DNA of 33,410 nt. Source: Actinomycetes bacterium. Its GTDB lineage: Bacteria; Actinomycetota; Acidimicrobiia; Acidimicrobiales; RAAP-2. Below the pieces are notes generated by a model. That model did no database searches and had not been told where the DNA came from. It worked only from the letters and a program-made list of their open reading frames with translations. Made by a program: the position numbers and the translations under genes. Positions 20,269 through 28,256 of this stretch are shown piece after piece; position 1 is the first letter of the stretch, and each line of letters begins with the position of its first letter. The stretch lies in contig JAKCEK010000005.1 of the NCBI GenBank assembly GCA_021838005.1, positions 1 through 33,410 on the forward strand. Reading direction: 5' to 3'.

Positions 20269-21965
20269 TGGCCGGGCTCGTCCGGGTCCTCACCGAGGTC
20301 GCCCCCCTCGAGCGGGGCTTCGACTACCTCGACGGCGGGCTCGACCTCGCCCTCGGCGACCGGGTGCGCGTGGTCCTGGGTCGCCGTTCGGTGCGGGGCT
20401 GGGTGATCGAGGTCGACGTCGCCGAGCCCGAGCGCGACGTCGACGGGCTGCGGGCGGTCACGGCGTCGCTCGGGCTCGGCCCGCCGCCCTCGGTGGTCGA
20501 GCTCGCGCGCTGGGCGGCCTGGCGCTGGTGCGCGCCCTGGAGCCGCTTCCTCTCGACCGCCACGCCGACCCGGATCGTGCGCGAGCTGCCGGTCGCCCCC
20601 CCCGCCGCCCCGGCGTCCCCGCGGGCGACCTGGGCGCCCGGGCTCTACCACCTGGCCCCCACCACCGACCCGCTCGACCTCGTGCTCTCGGCCTACGAGG
20701 CGACGCGCGCGCGCCCGGGGTCCCTGCTCGTGGTCGTGCCCCACGGGGGGTGGGCCACGCGCCTCGCCGCGCGCCTCGCGCGCCGGGGGGTCGCGGTGGC
20801 GCACGAGGACTGGGCGAGGGCTCGGGCCGGCTGGCCCGTCGTCGTGGGCACCCGCTCCGCGGCCTTCGCGCCCGTCGCGCGTCTCGCCGGGGCCGTCGTG
20901 CTCGACGCCGACGACGACGCGCTGCGCTCCAGCGCGGCCCCGACCTGGGACGCCCCGACGGTGGTGGCCGAGCGGTGCCGGCGCGACGGGGCCCCGCTGT
21001 GGGTCGGCGCGCTCTGGCCCGCGGCGGGCCTCGTCGGGCGGGGGGGCTACCGGCGCGACCCCGACCTCGTCGGCGGGTGGCCGCGGGTCGTCGTGGTGGA
21101 CCGGCGCGATCGCGATCCCCACGAGGGCGTGCTCGCCCCCGTCGTGCTCGAGGCCGCGCGCCGCGCGCTCGCGAGCGACGAGCTGGTGGCCCTGGCCGTC
21201 GTGCACCAGCGCCTCGGCACGGGCCGGCTGCTCGCCTGTGGTCGCTGCGGTGCACTGGCACTCTGTCCGGTCTGCGGCCAGGCCGACGCCGAGGCCGCCG
21301 ACGCGTTGCGCTGTCCCGACGGGCACGCCCGGGCGCGCTTTTGCACGGCGTGCGGCTCGACCGCGCTGCACCGCGTGCGCTCGGGCGTGACCACCCTCGC
21401 GCGCGAGGTCGCGGCCCAGCTCGGCGTGGCGGTCGCCGAGGTCACCGCGGCACGCCCCTACGACGACGTGGCGCGCGTGGTGGTGGGCACCGAGGCCCTC
21501 TTCGCCTCGGTGCGCCGGGCCGGGGCGGTCTGCGTCGCCGACGCGGACCAGTACCTGCTCGCCCCGCGCTCGACGGCCCGTCGCCAGTTCGTCCACGCGC
21601 TCGCGCGCGCGGGACGGCTGGTCGGCTCGCGGAGCGAGGGGCGCGCGGCGATCTACGTCCAGACCCGCCGCGGCGGCGACCCCGTCCTCGAAGCGGCGGT
21701 CGCGGCGCACTTCGAGGAGCTCGTCGCCGAGGAGGCCGCCGAGGCTGAGTTGCTGGGCCTCGCGCCCTTCGGGGGCGAGGCCCGCCTGTCGGGCGAGGGC
21801 GCGGCCGAGCTGGCGGCCGAGCTCGGGGCGCTCGGGGTGAGCGTGCGCGAGGGGTCGGGGGGCTTCGTCGCGCGCGCCCGCGACGTCGCGACGCTGTGTG
21901 ACGCACTGAGTGCGTGCGCGGCGCGACGGCGTTGTCGGGTCGCCGTCGCGGGGGGTGACGGGTAA
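20268..21965 (+). CDS. priA: PriA-like primosomal protein without helicase motifs
   Basis: Homologue of replication-restart protein PriA, 565 residues against about 730 in E. coli. The N-terminal DNA-binding domain (LERGFDYL, GDRVRVVLG) is present. In the helicase region VVVGTRSAAFAP (191-202) is recognisable, but no Walker A loop can be found and the DEEH box reads DADD (213-216). The zinc-binding cysteines remain: C324, C327, C333, C336, C349, C359 and C362. Loss of ATPase motifs is known for actinobacterial PriA. The protein probably keeps a structural or DNA-binding role. GTG at 20268 overlaps the metK stop (TAGTG). Confidence 0.85.
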
Positions 21966-21968
21966 CGT
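21963..21968 (+). promoter_or_regulatory. Candidate -10 (TAACGT) for leaderless def
   Basis: TAACGT overlaps the priA stop region and is followed by 6 bases and the GTG at 21975. No ribosome site fits in the 9-base intergenic gap, which supports leaderless initiation. Confidence 0.55.
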
Positions 21969-21974
21969 GGACCG

Positions 21975-22481
21975 GTGAGCCTGCTGCCGATTCGCGTCTT
22001 CCCCGACCCGGTCCTCACGACTCCCGCGACCCAGGTCACCGAGATCGACGGGGCGCTGGCCTCGCTGTGCGACTCGATGATCGAGACCATGTACGACGCG
22101 CCGGGCGTGGGGCTCGCGGCCAACCAGATCGGCGTCGCCCAGCGCTTCTTCGTCTACGACGCCGGGGACGGTCCGCGGGTCGTGATCAACCCGCGGATCG
22201 TCGAGACCTCAGGGGAGTGGGAGTACGACGAGGGGTGCCTCTCGGTGCCGGGGATGGGCTGGCCGATCACCCGGCCCGGGACCGTCCACCTGGTGGGCCT
22301 CGACCTTCAGGGCCACGAGCTCGACGTCGTGGCGACCGAGCTCGAGGCCCGGATCTTCCTGCACGAGACCGACCACCTCGACGGGCGCCTGCTGCTCGAC
22401 CGGCTAGACGACGACGAGCGCCGCGAGGCGCTGCGCGAGCTGCGCGGCCGGCGGCTGCGCCTCGGTCGGCGCGCCGACTAG
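21975..22481 (+). CDS. def: Peptide deformylase
   Basis: Removes the formyl group from nascent proteins. The 168-residue enzyme has all three signatures: GVGLAANQIG, EGCLSVPG with the metal-binding Cys, and HETDHLDG with two metal His and the catalytic Glu. The GTG at 21975 is immediately preceded by a -10-like element. The stop TAG abuts the ATG of fmt, the enzyme that adds the formyl group to initiator tRNA, a classic pairing. Confidence 0.96.
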   Translation: MSLLPIRVFPDPVLTTPATQVTEIDGALASLCDSMIETMYDAPGVGLAANQIGVAQRFFVYDAGDGPRVVINPRIVETSGEWEYDEGCLSVPGMGWPITRPGTVHLVGLDLQGHELDVVATELEARIFLHETDHLDGRLLLDRLDDDERREALRELRGRRLRLGRRAD

Positions 22482-23372
22482 ATGCGCCTCGCCTTCTGCG
22501 GCACGCCGCGCGCGGCGGTGCCGACCCTCGAGGCCCTGCTCGGCGCCGGCCACGAGGTGGCCCTCGTCGTCACCCGCCCCGACCGCCGACGCGCCCGGGG
22601 CGGGTCGCCCGAGCCGAGCGCGGTCAAGCGCGCCGCCCTCGAGCACGGCCTCGCGGTCACGAGCCGGCTCGCCGACGTCCTCGACGCCGGCGTCGAGCGC
22701 GGGGTCGTCGTCGCCTACGGCGCGCTCGTGCCGCCCGCGGTGCTCGCGGCGGTGCCGATGCTCAACGTCCACTTCTCGCTCCTGCCGCGCTGGCGCGGCG
22801 CCGCCCCGGTCGAGCGGGCCATCCTGGCCGGCGACGCGCGCACCGGGGTGAGCGTCATCACCCTCGACGAGGGCCTCGACACGGGGCCGGTCCACGCGCG
22901 CGCCGAGGTCGAGGTCGGCCAGAAGGACGCTCGCTCGCTCACCGACGAGCTCGCGGTGCTCGGGGCGCGCCTGCTCGTCGGAGTCCTGGACGACCCCGCG
23001 GCGCTGGCGCACGCGCGCCCCCAGGCGGGCGAGGCGACCTACGCGAAGAAGCTCGGCCCGGCCGAGCGGGCCCTCGACCCCTCGATGGCGGCGCACTACG
23101 CGGCGCGGGTGGTGCGCCTGGGCGGGGCCCACTTCGAGTGCGCCGGCCAGCGGGTGATCGTCGAGCGCGCCGCGCCGAGCGCGCGGCGCCTCGCGGCGGG
23201 CGCCGTCGATCTCGTCGAGGGAAGGGTCGTCGTCGGGTTCGCCGACGACGCGCTCGAGCTCGACGAGGTCCGCCCGGCCGGACGGGGCTCGATGGCGGCG
23301 TCGGCGTGGTGGCGCGGCCGTCGCGCGGGCGCGGCCCCGACGTGGTCGAGCGGCGCGGGCGACCCCCTCTAG
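22482..23372 (+). CDS. fmt: Methionyl-tRNA formyltransferase
   Basis: Formylates initiator Met-tRNA. The 296-residue product has the folate-binding N-terminal domain with NVHFSLLPRWRGAAPV (catalytic Asn and His) and LDTGPV (catalytic Asp), and a C-terminal OB-like domain from about residue 200. The ATG at 22482 follows the def stop without a gap. Its stop TAG (23370-23372) doubles as the start of the -10 hexamer of rpe. In mycobacteria an rsmB-type methyltransferase gene lies between fmt and rpe; it is absent here. Confidence 0.96.
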   Translation: MRLAFCGTPRAAVPTLEALLGAGHEVALVVTRPDRRRARGGSPEPSAVKRAALEHGLAVTSRLADVLDAGVERGVVVAYGALVPPAVLAAVPMLNVHFSLLPRWRGAAPVERAILAGDARTGVSVITLDEGLDTGPVHARAEVEVGQKDARSLTDELAVLGARLLVGVLDDPAALAHARPQAGEATYAKKLGPAERALDPSMAAHYAARVVRLGGAHFECAGQRVIVERAAPSARRLAAGAVDLVEGRVVVGFADDALELDEVRPAGRGSMAASAWWRGRRAGAAPTWSSGAGDPL

Positions 23373-23375
23373 GCT
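23370..23375 (+). promoter_or_regulatory. Candidate -10 (TAGGCT) built on the fmt stop codon
   Basis: The hexamer begins with the fmt TAG stop and ends exactly 6 bases before the GTG of rpe at 23382. This arrangement predicts a leaderless rpe transcript. No -35 box is clear. Confidence 0.55.
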
Positions 23376-23381
23376 GAGCGC

Positions 23382-24068
23382 GTGACGGCGCGCGACCCCG
23401 GTGAGGTCGGGGCGTTGCGCGTGGCGCCCTCGATCCTCTCGGCCGACTTCGGGCGCCTGGGCGCCTGCGTGGCCGAGGTCGACGCCGAGACCGACTGGCT
23501 CCACGTCGACGTGATGGACGGCCACTTCGTGCCCAACGTGAGCCTGGGGCCGCCCGTGGTGGCGTCGTTGCGGCGCTACAGCGAGCGGTTCTTCGACTGC
23601 CACCTCATGGTGAGCGAGCCCGGCCGGTTCCTCGAGGCCTTCGCGCGCGCCGGCGCCGACGGCTGCACCGTGCACGTCGAGGTCGGCGGCACCGACGCCC
23701 TCATCGACCAGATGCGCGGTCTCGGACTGCGCGTCGGGCTCGCGGCCAACCCCGACACGCCCTTCGCGGCGGTCGAGCCCTACCTCGCACGGATCGACCT
23801 GCTGCTCGTCATGACCGTCGTCCCGGGCTTCGGCGGGCAGTCCTTCATGGGCGAGGTGATGGACAAGGTGGCGGCGGCGCGCGCCGCGATCGACGCCGGC
23901 CGGCTCGCGCTCGACCTCGAGGTCGACGGCGGGATCGACCCGGTGACGGCGCCGCGGGCCGTGGCGGCCGGGGCCAACGTGCTGGTCGCGGGTTCGGCGA
24001 TCTTCTCGCGGCCCGACCCGCTCGGGGCGGCCGGGGCGCTGCGCGCCGCGGCCGCGGCGGCGCGATGA
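23382..24068 (+). CDS. rpe: Ribulose-phosphate 3-epimerase
   Basis: Interconverts ribulose 5-phosphate and xylulose 5-phosphate in the pentose phosphate pathway. The 228-residue TIM-barrel protein has APSILSADFGRLG, HVDVMDGHFVPN, DCHLMV, VMTVVPGFGGQSF and VDGGI, which carry the metal His/Asp ligands and the phosphate site. GTG at 23382 gives a short N-terminal extension before the first strand. It overlaps ribD by 4 bases, tying supply of ribulose 5-phosphate (a riboflavin precursor) to the rib genes. Confidence 0.96.
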   Translation: MTARDPGEVGALRVAPSILSADFGRLGACVAEVDAETDWLHVDVMDGHFVPNVSLGPPVVASLRRYSERFFDCHLMVSEPGRFLEAFARAGADGCTVHVEVGGTDALIDQMRGLGLRVGLAANPDTPFAAVEPYLARIDLLLVMTVVPGFGGQSFMGEVMDKVAAARAAIDAGRLALDLEVDGGIDPVTAPRAVAAGANVLVAGSAIFSRPDPLGAAGALRAAAAAAR

Positions 24069-25045
24069 TCGACCTCGAGGGGGCGATGGCCACGGCCGTC
24101 GCCACGGCCGCCACGGCCCGCCTCGAGGCGCCGCCCAACCCGTGGGTGGGAGCGGTGGTCGTCGACGACCTCGGCGAGGTGCTCGCCACCGGGGCGACGT
24201 CCCCGCCGGGCGGCCCCCACGCCGAGGTGGTCGCGCTGTCGGTGGCCGGCGCGCGCGCGAGGGGCGCGACGCTCGTGGTGACCCTCGAGCCCTGCGCCCA
24301 CACCGGGCGCACGCCGCCGTGCGTGGAGGCGATCGAGGCGGCCGGGGTCGCCCGGGTCGTGGTGGGGGTCACCGACCCCGACCCGCGGGTCGCCGGAGCG
24401 GGACTCGACCGGCTGCGCGCGGCCGGGATCGAGGTCGTCGAGGGCGTGGGCGCGCCGGTCGTGGCCGACCAGCTCGCCGCGTACCTCACCCACCGGCGCA
24501 CGGGCCGGCCCTACGTCGTGGGCAAGGTGGCGGCCACCCTCGACGGCGTGGTCGCCGCGGCCGACGGCACCAGCCAGTGGATCACCGGCGAGGCGGCCCG
24601 CGCCGACGCCCACCGACTGCGCGCCGAGAGCCAGGCGATCCTCGTGGGGGCGGGCACCGTGCGCGCCGACGACCCGCGCCTGCGCGCCCGGCTGGGTGAG
24701 CGGACCTTCGAGCCCCTGCGCGTGGTGCTCGGGCGGGCCCCGGCGTCGGCCCGGGTGCGCCCGTGCCTGGAGCGCTCGGGCGAGCTCGGCCCGATCCTCG
24801 ACGAGCTCGGCGCCCTCGACGTGCTCCAGTTGCTCGTCGAGGGCGGCCCCCACACGCTCAGCCGCTTCGTCGACGAGGGCCTCGTGGACCGGCTGGTGTG
24901 GTACGTCGCGCCGGCCCTCGCGGGCCCGGCGGGCCTCCCGGCCCTGGTCGGGCTGGCCACCCCTACGATGGAGTCCCTGAGGCGCGGCCGCCTGGTCGCC
25001 GTGACGCGCCTGGGCGAGGACGTGCGGCTCGACGTGGAGGTCTGA
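24065..25045 (+). CDS. ribD: Bifunctional riboflavin deaminase / reductase
   Basis: Deaminates and reduces the first pyrimidine intermediates of riboflavin synthesis. The 326-residue product has an N-terminal cytidine-deaminase-like domain with HAEVVAL and PCAHTGRTPPC (zinc ligands and catalytic Glu). The reductase domain starts with GKVAATLDGVVAAADG and includes QWITGEAARADAHRLR and LVGAGTVRADDP. ATG at 24065 overlaps the rpe stop as ATGA, and its stop shares a base with the ribBA start (TGATG). Confidence 0.96.
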   Translation: MIDLEGAMATAVATAATARLEAPPNPWVGAVVVDDLGEVLATGATSPPGGPHAEVVALSVAGARARGATLVVTLEPCAHTGRTPPCVEAIEAAGVARVVVGVTDPDPRVAGAGLDRLRAAGIEVVEGVGAPVVADQLAAYLTHRRTGRPYVVGKVAATLDGVVAAADGTSQWITGEAARADAHRLRAESQAILVGAGTVRADDPRLRARLGERTFEPLRVVLGRAPASARVRPCLERSGELGPILDELGALDVLQLLVEGGPHTLSRFVDEGLVDRLVWYVAPALAGPAGLPALVGLATPTMESLRRGRLVAVTRLGEDVRLDVEV

Positions 25046-26265
25046 TGGCGCTGGCGACGATCGACGAGGCGATAGCCCAGATCCGCGCGGGCGGGATCGT
25101 GGTGGTGGTCGACGACGAGGACCGCGAGAACGAGGGCGACCTCGTCATGGCGGCCGAGGACGTCACCGCCGAGTCGATGGCCTTCTTCCTCGAGCACACC
25201 TCAGGGGTCGTCTGCGCGCCGCTGGAGAGCGAGCGGGCCGACCAGCTCGACCTGCCGCTCATGGTGAGCGCCAACACCGAGAGCCAGCGCACGGCCTTCA
25301 CCGTGTCGGTCGACCTGCGCCACGGCACGACGACCGGCATCTCGGTCCACGACCGGGCGGCGACGGTGCGCGCCCTGGTCGACCCGGCGACCCGACCGGC
25401 CGACCTGAACCGCCCCGGCCACGTCTTCCCCCTGCGCTACCGCGAAGGCGGGGTCTTGAAGCGGGCCGGACACACCGAGGCCACCGTCGACCTCTGCCGG
25501 CTGGCCGGCAAGGCGCCGGTGGGCGTGCTCTGCGAGGTCGTGACGACCGACAAGTCCGACATGGCCCGCCTGCCCGACCTCGAGGCCTTCGCCGAGCGCC
25601 ACGGGCTGCCCCTCGTGACCATCGCCGACCTCATCCGCTACCGGCGCCGTCACGAGAAGCTGGTGCGCCGCGTGGCCGAGGCGACCCTGCCCACCGAGTA
25701 CGGCACGTTCAGCGCCCTGGTCTACGAGAGCGTGCTCGACCACGTGCAGCACATGGCCCTCGTCTACGGGGACCTCGCGAGCCGGCCCGACCCGCTGGTG
25801 CGGGTCCACTCGGAGTGTCTGACCGGTGACGCGCTCGGCTCGCTGCGCTGCGACTGCGGGCCCCAGCTGCACACGGCGCTGGCCAAGATCGCGGCGGAGG
25901 GCGCCGGGGTGGTGGTCTACCTGCGCGGCCACGAGGGTCGCGGGATCGGCCTCGGCCACAAGATCCGCGCCTACGCCCTCCAAGAAGAGGGGCGCGACAC
26001 CGTCGACGCCAACCTCGACCAGGGCCTGCCGGTGGACTCGCGCGAGTACGGGATCGGCGCCCAGATCCTCGAGGACCTCGGGGTGCGGGCCATGCGGCTC
26101 ATGACCAACAACCCCGCCAAGTACGGCGGCCTCGAGGGGTTCGGGCTGCGCATCGTCGAGCGCGTCGCCCTCGAGAGCCAGCCGACCCCCTTCAACATCG
26201 ACTACCTGCGCACCAAGCGCGAGCGGCTCGGACACCTCCTCGAGGGGCTCGATGAGCTCGAGTGA
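25045..26265 (+). CDS. ribBA: Bifunctional DHBP synthase / GTP cyclohydrolase II
   Basis: Supplies both precursors of riboflavin: dihydroxybutanone phosphate from ribulose 5-phosphate, and the pyrimidine from GTP. The 406-residue fusion has the RibB half (DDEDRENEGDLV, HTSGVVCAPL, RAGHTEA) and the RibA half (HSECLTGDALGSLRCDCG with zinc Cys, GHEGRGIGL, MTNNPAKYGGL). The ATG at 25045 is set by the TGATG junction with ribD. In the common actinobacterial order ribE lies between ribD and ribBA; it is missing here. Confidence 0.97.
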   Translation: MALATIDEAIAQIRAGGIVVVVDDEDRENEGDLVMAAEDVTAESMAFFLEHTSGVVCAPLESERADQLDLPLMVSANTESQRTAFTVSVDLRHGTTTGISVHDRAATVRALVDPATRPADLNRPGHVFPLRYREGGVLKRAGHTEATVDLCRLAGKAPVGVLCEVVTTDKSDMARLPDLEAFAERHGLPLVTIADLIRYRRRHEKLVRRVAEATLPTEYGTFSALVYESVLDHVQHMALVYGDLASRPDPLVRVHSECLTGDALGSLRCDCGPQLHTALAKIAAEGAGVVVYLRGHEGRGIGLGHKIRAYALQEEGRDTVDANLDQGLPVDSREYGIGAQILEDLGVRAMRLMTNNPAKYGGLEGFGLRIVERVALESQPTPFNIDYLRTKRERLGHLLEGLDELE

Positions 26266-26782
26266 CAAGACCCTCCTCGACCCCGCGGCGCTCGAGCGCC
26301 TCGCCGGGCGGGTCGGTCGGTTCCTCGACCCCGCCCCCGAGGGCCGGGGCCGCCGGGTCGCGATCGCCTGCGCCCGCTTCAACGGCGGGGTGACCACGCG
26401 CCTGCTCGAGGGCGCCCTCGAGGCGCTCGGCGAGCTCGGCGTCGATCCCCACGACGTGAGCGTCGCCTGGGCGCCCGGCGCGTTCGAGCTACCCCTGGTC
26501 GCCCGCGCGCTCGCGGCCGGCGCGCCCGACGCGGTGATCGCCCTCGGCGCGGTGATCCGCGGGGACACCGGGCACTACGACTTCGTGGCGGGCGAGTGCG
26601 CGCGCGGCCTCCAGGACGTGACCCTCTCGACCGGGGTGCCCGTCGTCTTCGGGGTGCTCACGACCGACACCGTCGACCAGGCGCTCGAGCGCTCGCGCCC
26701 CGGCGAGTCCAACAAGGGCCGCGAGGCCGCCCGCACCGCGCTCGCGATCGCGGCCCTCCTGCGCGCGATCGGCGCGCGATGA
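26252..26782 (+). CDS. ribH: 6,7-dimethyl-8-ribityllumazine synthase
   Basis: Joins the two riboflavin precursors to give lumazine. The 176-residue product has ARFN near the N-terminus, WAPGAFELP, GAVIRGDTGHYDFV with the catalytic His, and VPVVFGVLTTDT. An N-terminal extension of about 30 residues precedes the core, longer than usual. The ATG at 26252 lies 14 bases inside ribBA with GAGGGG upstream. It overlaps the small downstream gene by 4 bases. Confidence 0.95.
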   Translation: MSSSDKTLLDPAALERLAGRVGRFLDPAPEGRGRRVAIACARFNGGVTTRLLEGALEALGELGVDPHDVSVAWAPGAFELPLVARALAAGAPDAVIALGAVIRGDTGHYDFVAGECARGLQDVTLSTGVPVVFGVLTTDTVDQALERSRPGESNKGREAARTALAIAALLRAIGAR

Positions 26783-26982
26783 GGGTCGAGGGGGTCGTCA
26801 CCGCCTTCGACGAGGCGCGTGGCGACGGCGAGGTCACGACGCCGCGGGGCGAGCGGCTCTACCTGCACTGCGTCGCGATCGCCGACGGTAGCCGACGCGT
26901 CGCGGTGGGCGCGAGGGTCGTCGGGGAGCGCCGGGTCGGGCGCCTCGGGGCCGACGAGATCGGGTCGGTCGAGGCGCTCTAG
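26779..26982 (+). CDS. Mini cold-shock-domain protein
   Basis: A 67-residue protein with a pattern of the cold-shock OB fold: GVVTAFDEARGDGEV at the N-terminus, LYLHCVAIADGSR in the middle (matching the FHxxxI-DG segment of the family), and VAVGARVVGERRVGRLGADEI at the end (given as adjoining pieces). The aromatic nucleic-acid-binding residues are reduced compared with CspA. ATG at 26779 overlaps the ribH stop as ATGA, so it is coupled to the riboflavin operon. Function is probably RNA binding, inferred from the fold. Its stop shares a CTAG with the convergent gene. Confidence 0.8.
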   Translation: MRVEGVVTAFDEARGDGEVTTPRGERLYLHCVAIADGSRRVAVGARVVGERRVGRLGADEIGSVEAL

Positions 26983-27437
26983 GCGCCCTTTTTCAGCACG
27001 GGGGGCGGACCGAGGGTGACGAGCGCGGCCGAGCGCACCGTCGCGGCCTCGATGATGGCGGCCTGCATCACCTGGAGGGCGGCCGAGCGCTGGGCGGCGG
27101 AGTGCGCGCCGCGGGTCGAGTGGCGGAACTGGACCCGGGCCTGGGTCACGGCCTGGCGGAAGGCCGCGTCGATCTGGGCGGCCGCCTGGCGGTAGACCTT
27201 GAGTTCGCACTCGTAGAGCGTCTCGGCCGGGCTCTGGCTGTCGCCCTTGGCGTCGTTGGGGCGCGGCGCGGCGCCCGAGACGAGGGCGGTGCAGCTCGCG
27301 TACGCGCCGGTCGGCGGGGGGAGCGTGGTCGTGGTCGTGGAGTCCGCGTGGCCGTCGGCCTGGGCGACGGCCGGGGTCGCGAGGATGACGAGGCCGACCA
27401 CCAGGGCCAGGATCACCCGCACCACGACACGTCTCAC
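26979..27437 (-). CDS. Secreted protein of unknown function
   Basis: A 152-residue product with a typical signal peptide: basic VRRVVVR, hydrophobic core to about residue 20, and a likely cleavage after TPAVA near residue 25. A threonine/proline linker (residues 33-43) follows, then a mostly helical, Ala/Gln-rich domain with two cysteines (C49, C77). I do not recognise the family. GTG at 27437 is preceded by TACGTT at 7 bases, suggesting leaderless expression. It is divergent from the response regulator at 27567, which could control it. Its stop overlaps that of the cold-shock gene in CTAG. Confidence 0.8.
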   Translation of the reverse strand: MRRVVVRVILALVVGLVILATPAVAQADGHADSTTTTTLPPPTGAYASCTALVSGAAPRPNDAKGDSQSPAETLYECELKVYRQAAAQIDAAFRQAVTQARVQFRHSTRGAHSAAQRSAALQVMQAAIIEAATVRSAALVTLGPPPVLKKGA

Positions 27438-27444
27438 CTGGACC

Positions 27445-27450
27445 AACGTA
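27445..27450 (-). promoter_or_regulatory. Candidate -10 (TACGTT) for the leaderless secreted-protein gene
   Basis: On the reverse strand TACGTT is followed by 7 bases and the GTG at 27437. No ribosome site is visible between them. Confidence 0.5.
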
Positions 27451-27500
27451 GTGAGGCCCGTCTCAGAACGGGCTGTGAGGATCCTGGAAAATCGGTGAGA
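27451..27500 (+). promoter_or_regulatory. Candidate operator between divergent genes
   Basis: The region holds an inverted repeat GCCCGT (27456-27461) / ACGGGC (27468-27473), three GTGAG words (27451, 27475, 27495), and heptamers at exact 11-base steps: GCTGTGA (27472), CCTGGAA (27483) and GGTGAGA (27494). GCTGTGA is the complement of TCACAGC, the half-site reported for mycobacterial PhoP. Direct repeats at 11 bases are typical of OmpR/PhoB-family regulators, and one is encoded just downstream. Confidence 0.45.
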
Positions 27501-27540
27501 ATGGGGCGCCGCCCCGACGGGTCGTCGCGGCCCCGTCCGG

Positions 27541-27546
27541 TACGCT
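27541..27546 (+). promoter_or_regulatory. Candidate -10 (TACGCT) for the two-component operon
   Basis: TACGCT lies 20 bases before the ATG at 27567; a short leader would carry GGGGAGG at 27558-27564. The direct repeats lie about 40-70 bases upstream, a normal place for activator binding. Confidence 0.5.
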
Positions 27547-27566
27547 CGCACCGGGGAAGGGGAGGC

Positions 27567-28256
27567 ATGGCGACGATCCTGGTCGTGGACGACGAGCCCG
27601 GTGTGCGCGACGTCCTCCAGGACGCCCTCGAGGGGGCCGGCTACGACGTCGTGACGGCGGCCAACGGGGCCGAGGGGCTGGACCAGCTGCGTCGCCACCA
27701 CGCCGACCTGTGCGTGCTCGACATCAACATGCCCACCGTGAACGGCTTCGAGTTCGTCGAGCGGCTGCGCGAGTCGGGCACCACGACGCCGATCCTGATG
27801 CTCAGCGCGCGCGACTCCAGCGGCGACGTCGAGCGGGGGCTGCGCCTCGGGGCCGACGACTACGTGAAGAAGCCCTACAACCTCCAAGAGCTGCTGTTGC
27901 GAATCGCGGCGATCATGCGCCGGGTCGCCCACGAGGGCGAGGACGAACGGGTGATGACCTGCGGGTCGCTCGTGATGAACATCGACCGCCACGAGGTGAC
28001 CTACGCCGACGAGGCCGTCGACCTCTCGGCCACGGAGTTCCGACTGCTCCAGGTCCTGCTCGAGCACGCCGAGCGGGTCGTCACGCGCGAGCAGTTGCTG
28101 CGCGACGTGTGGAACATCGACTTCGACTCCGAGACCTCGGTGCTCGACACGTACATCTCCTACGTGCGGCGCAAGGTGCACCGAGACGGCTTCGCCCCGA
28201 TCACCACCGTGCGCGGCGTCGGCTTCAAGGTGGTGGAGCCCCCGGCGAACCCGTGA
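27567..28256 (+). CDS. OmpR/PhoB-family response regulator
   Basis: DNA-binding regulator, 229 residues. The receiver domain (1 to about 120) has acidic pocket D8 and D9, phospho-acceptor D52 (VLDINMP), S80 and K101. A winged-helix output domain (about 128-223) has LSATEFRLLQVLLEH, REQLLRDVW and DTYISYVRRKV, ending in RGVGFKV. ATG at 27567 follows GGGGAGG. It overlaps the kinase gene by 4 bases (GTGA), so it pairs with that kinase. The overall look is like MprA/TcrA/PrrA-type actinobacterial regulators. Confidence 0.95.
   Translation: MATILVVDDEPGVRDVLQDALEGAGYDVVTAANGAEGLDQLRRHHADLCVLDINMPTVNGFEFVERLRESGTTTPILMLSARDSSGDVERGLRLGADDYVKKPYNLQELLLRIAAIMRRVAHEGEDERVMTCGSLVMNIDRHEVTYADEAVDLSATEFRLLQVLLEHAERVVTREQLLRDVWNIDFDSETSVLDTYISYVRRKVHRDGFAPITTVRGVGFKVVEPPANP

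Noticed and set aside
23341-24064. FMN riboswitch ahead of the rib genes
   Set aside because: Junctions overlap or leave at most 9 bases, so there is no room for one.
26985-26995. T run after GC-rich sequence as a terminator
   Set aside because: It lies in the 3' coding end of the reverse-strand secreted-protein gene (Lys codons) and lacks a stem.
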